Source: JBBQTQ01 sp038213135 (GTDB taxonomy: Bacteria > Actinomycetota > Thermoleophilia > Gaiellales > Gaiellaceae). From it: a stretch of 49,501 bases of DNA. The stretch covers positions 1 through 49,501 of the forward strand of contig JBBQTQ010000004.1 in the NCBI GenBank assembly GCA_038213135.1, written 5' to 3'. Shown one piece after another: positions 23,327-30,445 of the stretch (its first letter is position 1; each line of letters starts with the position of its first letter). The translations under genes and the position numbers were made by a program. The notes under the pieces are model-generated. The model saw nothing but the letters and a program-made list of their open reading frames with translations. It was not told where the DNA came from and ran no database searches.

Positions 23327-24730
23327 TCACGGCTCGCCCGACCGTCGGAGCGGCACGGAAACGGACGCCGCAAGGAGCAGGGAACACCAAAAGGCGAGGA
23401 ATCCGATGTTGCCGCTTCCATGGAAATACGACTGGCTCACGCCCATCAGCAGCCCGGCGGCAGCCGCTCCGATCGCCCCTGCCGCGAAAAGGCCACCATC
23501 TCTGCGGTGCCGCAAGGTGGAAGCGACCGCCGGCCCGAGGCAACAGGCGACCAACGCGAAGAACGCCGCGAGCCCCGCAACCCCGATTTGCAGAAAGAGC
23601 CCGATATACCCGTTTTCGGGATTCTCGGACGAGAAGGCGTAGTAGCGGTTGATGAAAGCGCCTTGTTCCGCACCGAATCCGTAGCCGGTGACCGGCTGCT
23701 CGAGGCCACGATCAATCGCCCCCCGCCATGCTCGCGTCCGGACGCTCGTTCCCAAAAGAGTGCGGTGAACTCCACCCGATCTGTGCGTCCACCAGGGGTT
23801 GCCTATCTCCGCGTCGAGCGGTAAGACACCCTCGCCGTTGATTCCCCGTGAGGCGATCGTCTGCGTCGTTGTCCCCGAGGACGATGCGGCCACGGGCTGG
23901 GGAATCGTCGAGATCCACGCCGCCAGGACGAGCGCGCCACATACGCCCAGAGCGAGGAGCGCCCGGCGACGCGCCGGCGCCAGCGCAGTTACAACGAACA
24001 GAGACAAGAACCCAGCCGCAAGAGCGCCACGAGAGCCCGAGGCGACAATTTCGCTCGCGAAGGCGAGGAGAAGGATCCCAAACAGGAGTCGGCGCAAACG
24101 GCCGCGGCAGAAGAGCCAGCTCGCGGCGATGGGCATCGCGATTGCGAGGAGCAGGGCTGCGCTATTAGGTCCCCCAGCGAGCCCGCGGAATCGCGACGGG
24201 TATTCGGGGGTGGACGCTTGAACCGCTATCGACGAATCGACAAGCCAAAGCGCGAACCCGGCAGCTACAACAGCTCCGGCAGCAGCCCCGATCGCGGCGA
24301 GAAGCCTCTGGCCGAGCCGTCGCGTAGTTGCCACTGTCCCGGCGAGCAGCATGCCGATTACGAGAACGGCGGAGAATGCGAGCGCACGGTTGAGAGTGAT
24401 TCTCGGATAGACGGACCAAGCGAGAGACTCCCAACAGACAAGAGTGAGCAGCACGACTGACGCGATGACGGATGGGCGTATCCGCCATTCCGAGCGGAAG
24501 AGAATCGCCCGTAGAAGCGCAACGACTCCCAGAGCGATTATCGGACCGGTTCGTAGCGGCCTCGCCGCCGCCGCGATCGATGGGAGGTCACTTGATCCTG
24601 CGGCGGCCGCAATGATCGCGAGCGCAAGGGCAACCGGCGCGGCGAGATCCAACGCTGTTCTGACCTGCGATCGGTGGGCTTCGGTCCAAGCCGTACGCTC
24701 CGCTCTCAATTTCGAGGGCTCTCGAGCCAC
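23327..24730 (-). CDS. O-antigen ligase/polymerase-like membrane protein (Wzy_C superfamily)
   Basis: 467 residues with roughly ten to twelve transmembrane helices. The large extracytoplasmic loop ends in the Wzy_C pattern: LGTSVRTRAWRGAIDRGLEQ, PVTGYGFGAEQGAF and SSENPENGYIGLFLQIGVAG, closely matching the second such gene at 26324. The first loop has LDSSIAVQAS-like sequence and RFRGLAGGPNSAALLLAIAM. It would polymerise lipid-linked repeat units or ligate a glycan to an acceptor. The GTG at 24730 overlaps the previous gene by 25 bases; a TTG at 24709 (TTGA overlap with the previous stop) is a good alternative start. Codons are somewhat AT-richer than average here. Confidence 0.88.
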   Translation of the reverse strand: MAREPSKLRAERTAWTEAHRSQVRTALDLAAPVALALAIIAAAAGSSDLPSIAAAARPLRTGPIIALGVVALLRAILFRSEWRIRPSVIASVVLLTLVCWESLAWSVYPRITLNRALAFSAVLVIGMLLAGTVATTRRLGQRLLAAIGAAAGAVVAAGFALWLVDSSIAVQASTPEYPSRFRGLAGGPNSAALLLAIAMPIAASWLFCRGRLRRLLFGILLLAFASEIVASGSRGALAAGFLSLFVVTALAPARRRALLALGVCGALVLAAWISTIPQPVAASSSGTTTQTIASRGINGEGVLPLDAEIGNPWWTHRSGGVHRTLLGTSVRTRAWRGAIDRGLEQPVTGYGFGAEQGAFINRYYAFSSENPENGYIGLFLQIGVAGLAAFFALVACCLGPAVASTLRHRRDGGLFAAGAIGAAAAGLLMGVSQSYFHGSGNIGFLAFWCSLLLAASVSVPLRRSGEP

Positions 24731-25119
24731 GCGATCAGCCGCTCCAGCTTCGGACGATTGATGGTGACGTCCGCTGCCGATGGATCCTCTCGGACTGTCG
24801 AGATTCGCGGCCCGTTGCCGCGGCGGTCGATCGCCTCAACAACCCGCCCCTTCCCGTCGAAGCAGAACTCGAGCGCGAAGGGATTCTTGCCACGACCGTA
24901 GAGAAGGCAGTCCATTTGAATGATGAAACCGACACCCATCCGGTACGCGTCAGGCCGAGCCCGATCGAGAGGTCCGATCGCTGCAAGCACATCGCGGATT
25001 CCGGCCAGCTCGTGTTGCACATGGCGATGGCGCTCCCAGCGACCGATCGGGATCAGCGCGACGAGGACCCCGATCGCGAGGACAGCGCCGATCATCCAAC
25101 GACGCGGGACGCGCCTCAT
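24706..25119 (-). CDS. Small membrane-anchored protein of unknown function
   Basis: 137 residues: a basic N-terminus (RRVPRRW), one transmembrane helix (MIGAVLAIGVLVALIPIG, about 9-26), then an extracytoplasmic domain of about 110 residues with a helix (RHVQHELAGIRDVLAAIG) and a beta-rich end (NPFALEFCFDGKGRVVEAID). Two Cys residues (in QMDCLLYG and EFCFDG) could form a disulfide bond. It starts in an ATGA overlap with the GT4 stop and overlaps the ligase-like gene, so it is translationally coupled to it. I do not recognise it. The position suggests an accessory subunit or substrate sensor for the Wzy/WaaL-like protein. Confidence 0.75.
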   Translation of the reverse strand: MRRVPRRWMIGAVLAIGVLVALIPIGRWERHRHVQHELAGIRDVLAAIGPLDRARPDAYRMGVGFIIQMDCLLYGRGKNPFALEFCFDGKGRVVEAIDRRGNGPRISTVREDPSAADVTINRPKLERLIAWLESPRN

Positions 25120-26327
25120 GCCGTCGCGACCTCCTGGAGCAGAGAGCGATACCGCTCGAATGCGACCGAACGATCGGCGTTCGCGACCGCGTACTCGCGC
25201 CCCCGCTCCCCCATGGCCGCCAAGTCGAGGTCACCTGCATAGGCAGCGCGGATCGCCCGAGCAAGCAACTCCGGCCGCCCGGGCGGGATGACGACGCCGC
25301 AACCGACCGCGTCGACCAGTATCGCCGCCTCGCTTTCCCGGTCGGCGGCGAGGATCACCGGTCGGCCGACGGCGAGGATTCCGTAGAGCCGGCTCGGAAC
25401 GACGTAGCCGGATAGACCGCGCGCAAGACCGACCACGTGCACGTCCGCTGATGAGAGGGAGAGGGAAAGGACATCCCTCGGCTGGTAGAGCAGAAAGGAG
25501 ACCGCATCCGTCACCTCGAGGGTCTCGGCGAGCTCGGTCAAGGCGACCCGGCGCGCGCCCTCGCCGACGAACGCGATCGTCAGGTCGCCGAGGTCGCGCA
25601 GGAAGGTTGCGGCGCGCACGAGGGCGTCGAGATTCTGCGCATGACCGACGTTGCCGGAGTGCATCACGACGAAACGGTCGTCGAAGCCGTTCTGCTCGGC
25701 CCAGGAGTTGGCTTGCGGTTGCGGAACGAGCGACCCTGTGTCGACCCAGTTCGGGATCACGCTGACGCGATCCGGCCGCGCGCCTTTGGTCTCGAGCCGC
25801 TGCCGCATCGTCTCGCCAATCGCGACGATCCTGTCTGCGCGTTTCAGGTAGAAGGCGATCGCCGCGCGCAGGACGCTCACGACTACGGGGTTTCCGAGAC
25901 GCTTCAGCTCGACAGCGATCTCGGGAAAGACGTCCTGGCTGACGACGACAAGCGGTGCGTCGAAGCGGCGGGCGACGAGCAGCGCCACATCGGCGATCAC
26001 CGGCGGGTCGGTCATGCACAACACGACGTTCGGACGTCCCTCCCTGAGTCCCGAGTACGACGACCCGAGCAGATACGTGACGTAGTTCAGCGCCCGCAGC
26101 CAGATGTTCGCGCGGAAATACGACGTGGACGGGACCCGGATCACCTCCACGCCCTCATGCATAACTCGGGGCTCGTTCGCCTGGCTGCGTAACCTGCCTG
26201 TGATGACAGTGACATCGAAGTCGCGGGCGAGCTCGCGGCAGAGCTCGGAGAGGAGATAGGCGGTCGCCTCGAGTCCAGGCCAGTAGTACTGGTTGAAGAC
26301 GAGGAGACGCGGGCGATGCGGGCTCAT
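25116..26327 (-). CDS. Glycosyltransferase family 4 (WbuB/WcaI-like)
   Basis: 403 residues from the ATG at 26327, overlapping the upstream stop (ATGA). RPRLLVFNQYYWPGLEATAYLLSEL is the signature start of WbuB/WcaI-type GT4 enzymes (FNQYYWPE in other members). The donor domain has RFVVMHSGNVGHAQNLDAL, IAFVGEGARR and VVPSRLYGILAVGRPVILA; as usual for this subgroup the EX7E motif is replaced. SQDVFPEIAVELKRLG is also typical. This subgroup often transfers amino sugars or deoxysugars such as fucosamine. It is the second gene of the long minus-strand operon. Confidence 0.9.
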   Translation of the reverse strand: MSPHRPRLLVFNQYYWPGLEATAYLLSELCRELARDFDVTVITGRLRSQANEPRVMHEGVEVIRVPSTSYFRANIWLRALNYVTYLLGSSYSGLREGRPNVVLCMTDPPVIADVALLVARRFDAPLVVVSQDVFPEIAVELKRLGNPVVVSVLRAAIAFYLKRADRIVAIGETMRQRLETKGARPDRVSVIPNWVDTGSLVPQPQANSWAEQNGFDDRFVVMHSGNVGHAQNLDALVRAATFLRDLGDLTIAFVGEGARRVALTELAETLEVTDAVSFLLYQPRDVLSLSLSSADVHVVGLARGLSGYVVPSRLYGILAVGRPVILAADRESEAAILVDAVGCGVVIPPGRPELLARAIRAAYAGDLDLAAMGERGREYAVANADRSVAFERYRSLLQEVATA

Positions 26328-27685
26328 GAGCGCCCGGCGTTCAGCGCGAGCGCCGGCAGGGTGAGCGCGCACAACCAGATGCTAGACGCGGCGATGTTTC
26401 CGACCGACACCAGCCCGGACTGCGTCATCCCGACGAGTACGGCGGCCGCGAGGACACCGGCAGCCGCGCCGCCGGGGCCCGAGCGGGCCGCGGAGGCCGA
26501 GATCAGCAGGCGTAGAGCACTCCACGCTAGCGCGACCAGCAGCCCGACGAGGAGCAGGGCGCCGAGCGCCCCGAGTTGCAGGAAGGTGCCGATATAGCTG
26601 TTCTCCGGCAGATTCCCCTCGAAGGTGTAGAAGCGGTCAGTGAAGACGCGGTCTTCGGTGCCAAATCCGTAGCCCAGGAGCGGCCGCGAACCGCCCTGGT
26701 TAAGCGCGCCATCCCACGCTTGCGCCCGACCGCTCGAGCCGAAAAGCGTGCGCGGAACGGAGGGTCTGTAGGCGCCCAGAGGCGGACGGCCGATCTCGTC
26801 GTCCAAGCGAAGAACCTGTTGCGCGTCGATCCCGCGCGCGGCCGCGGTAGTGCCGGTGACGGTTGTGGCAGGAGAGGCCCGCGACACCGACGACGCCGCA
26901 GCCTTCTCGAGCCGCGGCACGAACACGCAGCCGACGGCTAGAGCGACGAGACCCACGCAGACCGCGGCCTTCATCGCCGCCGTGCGCGTACCAACGGCGG
27001 CGCAGAGAAGCGCACCGCCGAAGCCGGCGTAGATGGGACCTCGGGAACCTGAGGCAGCGATCTCGCCGGCGAAGAGCAGGACGAGCCCGAGGCCGATTAG
27101 CCGGCGGTGGACGCTCGGGGAGAGAGCGACCCACACCGCGATCGGGAGTCCCACGGCGAGCAGCATCGGCACGGTGTTCGGGTTCTGGCCGAGTCCCTGG
27201 AAGCGTTCGCCCGAGCCCCCTGTTGCAGCCTGGACTGCCTCGTCGTGCGACGCGGCGATAAGGAGAAGGCTGGCGAGCGCAACGAGCGCCGCTCCGGCGA
27301 GGACGCCGTGCAGGACGCGAGTCGCCGCTCCGGCTGGGTCTGGCGGTCCGATCGCCAGCGCGGTCCCGGCGGCAAAGAGGACGAGTAGCGTCAGAACGCG
27401 CTCGAGGGTCAGCCGCGGATTAACCGACCAGCCCGCGGAAGCGATGCCCACGGCGACCAGCGCTCCGCTGAGGTACCAGACGCGATTCGTTCGACCCGTC
27501 GAGCCTGAAGCTGCGGCACGTACGACCGCGAGCGCCGCAAGCGCCGCCAGAGCGACCCACCGGCCGGGACCGCCGATCCGCATCAAAGCCGGCACGGAGC
27601 TCGACCCGCAGGCGAAGAGGAAGACGGTTCCCGCAAGGACGGGCTCGAGGGGTGCCGCGAGACACAGCCGCCGGATCGAGTGCAC
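26324..27685 (-). CDS. O-antigen ligase/polymerase-like membrane protein (Wzy_C superfamily)
   Basis: 453 residues from the GTG at 27685 (VHSIRRLCLAAP). The open frame up to 28297 is antisense to the plus-strand methyltransferase and is rejected. About ten or eleven helices and a long loop with FGSSGRAQAWDGALNQGGSR, PLLGYGFGTEDRVF and FEGNLPENSYIGTFLQLGAL give the Wzy_C signature. ERFQGLGQNPNTVPMLLAVG and EIAASGSRGPIYAGF align with the second copy at 23327. Two such proteins so close together suggest one polymerase and one ligase, or two glycans. TATCCT just upstream might be a -10 element. It heads the minus-strand operon. Confidence 0.88.
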   Translation of the reverse strand: MHSIRRLCLAAPLEPVLAGTVFLFACGSSSVPALMRIGGPGRWVALAALAALAVVRAAASGSTGRTNRVWYLSGALVAVGIASAGWSVNPRLTLERVLTLLVLFAAGTALAIGPPDPAGAATRVLHGVLAGAALVALASLLLIAASHDEAVQAATGGSGERFQGLGQNPNTVPMLLAVGLPIAVWVALSPSVHRRLIGLGLVLLFAGEIAASGSRGPIYAGFGGALLCAAVGTRTAAMKAAVCVGLVALAVGCVFVPRLEKAAASSVSRASPATTVTGTTAAARGIDAQQVLRLDDEIGRPPLGAYRPSVPRTLFGSSGRAQAWDGALNQGGSRPLLGYGFGTEDRVFTDRFYTFEGNLPENSYIGTFLQLGALGALLLVGLLVALAWSALRLLISASAARSGPGGAAAGVLAAAVLVGMTQSGLVSVGNIAASSIWLCALTLPALALNAGRS

Positions 27686-27733
27686 GCCGAGGATAGTGAC
27701 TGACCGGCCGGTCCCGGTGGCGCTGCTGCCACC

Positions 27734-28471
27734 ATGGGGAGAATGGCTTACCCCGAGCGAATCGTCCCAGACTCCGAGCCTCCGGGAATCGTCGCGCTCC
27801 ACGAGAAGCGCTACCTGTTCGCGCTTCCCTACTGCCGGGGCGTTGAGGTGCTCGACGCGGCATGCGGCGCCGGTTACGGGAGCGCGCTCCTCGCAGCCGA
27901 GGCAACACGAGTCGTCGGCGTCGACGTAAGCACGGAGGCGATCGAGTACGCTCGATCCCGGTACGGCAGCTCGAAGGTCGCCTTTCGCCTTGCTGACCTG
28001 CTCGAGCTCGACCTGCCCGACCGGAGCTTCGACGCTGTGTGCTCGTTCGAGACGATCGAGCATCTCGCCGACCATGACCGCTACCTCGGGCACGTCGCCC
28101 GCGTGCTGCGGGACGACGGCGTCTACCTCGTCTCGACACCGCAGGCCGCGCAAACGACCGATCGGCCGGCCAACCCATACCACTGCGTCGAGTACGACCG
28201 AGAGGACTTCACCGCGCTGCTGAGCCGGTACTTCGAACAGGTCGAGCTGTTCGGCCAAAGGCGGCTCGAGACACGCCGCCATCGGCTTGCACGGCAACTG
28301 GACGTGCTGGGCCTTCGCAAGCGCGTGCCGTTCCTCCGAAGAGTCGCGCGGGCCACCACGGGCACGGCAGCGACAGAGGACGTCTCGCCGGAAGGGGTCG
28401 TCATCGACCGGGAGCGGATCGAGCAGGCGGACGAACTCGTCGCCGTCTGTCGCGGGCCGCGGCGGCCGTGA
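27734..28471 (+). CDS. Class I SAM-dependent methyltransferase
   Basis: 245 residues (ATG 27734; an in-frame ATG at 27743 begins MAYPERIVP). GVEVLDAACGAGYGSALLA is a clear motif I, VVGVDVSTEAIEYARSRYG the motif II region, and FDAVCSFETIEHLADHDRYL with LRDDGVYLVSTPQ the rest. ALHEKRYLFALPYCRG is common in methyltransferases placed next to glycosyltransferases. It heads the plus-strand operon and is transcribed divergently from the 26324 gene; only 48 bases separate the two starts. It ends overlapping the next gene as GTGA. Its substrate is likely a sugar of the repeat unit. Confidence 0.88.
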   Translation: MGRMAYPERIVPDSEPPGIVALHEKRYLFALPYCRGVEVLDAACGAGYGSALLAAEATRVVGVDVSTEAIEYARSRYGSSKVAFRLADLLELDLPDRSFDAVCSFETIEHLADHDRYLGHVARVLRDDGVYLVSTPQAAQTTDRPANPYHCVEYDREDFTALLSRYFEQVELFGQRRLETRRHRLARQLDVLGLRKRVPFLRRVARATTGTAATEDVSPEGVVIDRERIEQADELVAVCRGPRRP

Positions 28472-29574
28472 CGATCGCGCACCTCGTGATCGGCGGCGAC
28501 GTTGCGGGCGGCCAGATGGTCGCGTTGCAGCTTGCGCGCGCGGCGGCCGCGCGCGGAGACCGGGTGATCTTCCTCTCCCCCAGGCGGGGGCCGTTCACCA
28601 ACTTTGTCGAGAACGAGGGTTTCGAAGTGCGCGACGTCGACGTTTCCAGGACCTTCAAGCTTGGCGGCGCGCTTCGCCTGCGCTCGCTCCTCCGCGAGCT
28701 GGGTGTGATTGTGCTGCACACGCACACCGCACTCGCAGCGAACGTCCTCTCCCGTGTCGCCGGCCGGCTGGCCGGGGTCGCCGTGGTCTCGCACATCCAC
28801 ATTGAGAACCACTTCCGCCCGCACTCGCTCGCGCGTGCAGTCCACGAGGCGCTCGACAACGGCACAGCACGCCTCGCCTCACGCGTGCTCACCGTCTCGA
28901 ACAGCACGCGCAGAGCGCTGCTCGCGCAGGGCTACCCGCCGGAGTTGGTGGAGGTCGTCTACAACGGCATCGACGTCGGCGCGGAGGCCGGCAAGCGGGG
29001 AGACGGCCTGCGGGCCGAACTCGCGATCCCCTCCGACACCTTTCTCGTCGGCGAGGTGGCGCGACTTTGCGACGTGAAGGGGCAGCGGGAGCTCGTGGAG
29101 GCTCTCGCGCAGACTGAAAGTGTCGAGCTCGTGCTTGTCGGCGACGATCTCGAGCAGGGCGGCGCCTATCGCGAAGGGCTTGCACGGCTCGCGCACGAAC
29201 GCGGCGTCGAGAACCGCATCCACTTTCTCGGCTACCGCCAGGATGCCGCGCAGGTGATCGACCAGCTCGATGCGCTCGTCCTTCCCTCCTGGATCGAAGG
29301 CCTGCCGCTCGTCGTCCTCGAAGCGATGGCGCACGGAAAGCCGGTGATCGCGACGCCGGTCGGCGGCACACCGGAGGTCGTCGTTGACGGCGAGACAGGC
29401 TTGCTCGTCCCGCCTCGCGACCCGGCTGCGCTTGCCGCCGCACTCCACGCGCTTGCCGCCGACCCGGAGTGGGCGCGACGGCTCGGCGAAGCCGGGCGCG
29501 AGCGCGCGGCGCGCGAGTTCTCGGCCGAGACGATGGTCCGCAGGGTGCTCGAGGTGTACGACGCCGTCGCCTGA
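28468..29574 (+). CDS. Glycosyltransferase family 4
   Basis: 368 residues, GTG start overlapping the methyltransferase stop. The N-terminal domain has IAHLVIGGDVAGGQMVALQL; the middle has HTHTALAANVLSRVAGR and ENHFRPHSLARAVHEAL. The donor domain has EVARLCDVKGQRELVEALAQ, IHFLGYRQDAAQVIDQLDAL and the EX7E motif in SWIEGLPLVVLEAMAHGKP. It is a retaining transferase, probably acting on an undecaprenyl-linked acceptor. It is followed after one base by the GT2 gene. Confidence 0.92.
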   Translation: MTIAHLVIGGDVAGGQMVALQLARAAAARGDRVIFLSPRRGPFTNFVENEGFEVRDVDVSRTFKLGGALRLRSLLRELGVIVLHTHTALAANVLSRVAGRLAGVAVVSHIHIENHFRPHSLARAVHEALDNGTARLASRVLTVSNSTRRALLAQGYPPELVEVVYNGIDVGAEAGKRGDGLRAELAIPSDTFLVGEVARLCDVKGQRELVEALAQTESVELVLVGDDLEQGGAYREGLARLAHERGVENRIHFLGYRQDAAQVIDQLDALVLPSWIEGLPLVVLEAMAHGKPVIATPVGGTPEVVVDGETGLLVPPRDPAALAAALHALAADPEWARRLGEAGRERAAREFSAETMVRRVLEVYDAVA

Positions 29575-29575
29575 C

Positions 29576-30445
29576 GTGACGGTCGTCATCCCGGCGCACG
29601 GGCCGGGGCCCTATCTCGCGGAGGCGGTCGCAAGCGCGCTCGCCGAGGAGGCGGCCGAGGTAATCGTGGTCGAGGACGGGACGCAGGGCGTCGAGGAGTC
29701 GGGTCTCGGCGGCGCGCGCCTGCTGCGGCTGCCGCACGTGCGGCGCTCGCGGGCGCGGAACACCGGTGTCGAGGAGGCGAAAACCCGTTACGTCGCATTC
29801 CTCGACGAGGACGACCTCTGCCTGCCCGGGCGGCTCGAGCGCCAGCGCCAGGCGCTCGCAGCCGCGCCGGGCGCGACGCTTTGCTACGGCCGGGTGCGGA
29901 TGATCGCGGCGGACGGAGCGACGCTCGCGGCGGAGACAGCCTCGCTTCGGCCTCGGTTCGACCGCCTGGTCGCCGGTGGCTCGACGTATGAGACGGTGCT
30001 CGAGCTCGGGGGGCCGCTGTACACGTCCGCGACGATGGTGCGACGAGATCCCTTCCTCACGGCCGGCGGCTTCGACCCGGCGTTCGACGCGTACGAGGAC
30101 CTCGACCTCTACCTGCGCCTCTCGCGCGACAACGGCCTGGTTCCGTGCCTCGGTGAGCCCGTTACGGCCTACCGCATGCACCCGGCGAACACGCCGTCCG
30201 ATGCGCTCTACCGCGGTACCCTGGGCGTCACGGCGAAGCATCTCCCCCACGCCCACGGCCGCGCCAAGCGGCTGCTGCTCGAGCGTCGCGTCGATGCCCT
30301 CTGGGGCCTTGGCGAGTTCCGCTCTGCCCGTGGGGAGGCGCTGGCCGCCGCACGCAGCGAGCCCCGCCTGCTCAGCCACCCGCGCTTCCTGAAACGGCTC
30401 GCCGGCCTCACGCTGCCGACGAAGGTGCTGGAGTCACGCAGGTGA
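29576..30445 (+). CDS. Glycosyltransferase family 2
   Basis: 289 residues from the GTG at 29576, one base after the GT4 stop; earlier in-frame codons lie inside that gene. VTVVIPAHGPGPYLAEAVAS and IVVEDGTQG form the nucleotide site. FLDEDDLCLPGRLERQRQAL carries the DxD-like metal motif, and TSATMVRRDPFLTAGGFDPAF followed by YEDLDLYLRLSRD is the acceptor/catalytic block (ED). The C-terminal 80 residues form an all-helical Arg-rich tail. It is an inverting transferase for this repeat unit. It ends in a GTGA overlap with the double GT4 gene. Confidence 0.9.
   Translation: MTVVIPAHGPGPYLAEAVASALAEEAAEVIVVEDGTQGVEESGLGGARLLRLPHVRRSRARNTGVEEAKTRYVAFLDEDDLCLPGRLERQRQALAAAPGATLCYGRVRMIAADGATLAAETASLRPRFDRLVAGGSTYETVLELGGPLYTSATMVRRDPFLTAGGFDPAFDAYEDLDLYLRLSRDNGLVPCLGEPVTAYRMHPANTPSDALYRGTLGVTAKHLPHAHGRAKRLLLERRVDALWGLGEFRSARGEALAAARSEPRLLSHPRFLKRLAGLTLPTKVLESRR

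Noticed and set aside
27686..28297. Possible N-terminal extension of the 26324 membrane protein
   Set aside because: This frame is antisense to the methyltransferase at 27734, encodes no membrane helix and has a random-looking Arg/Glu composition. The GTG at 27685 fits the first helix.
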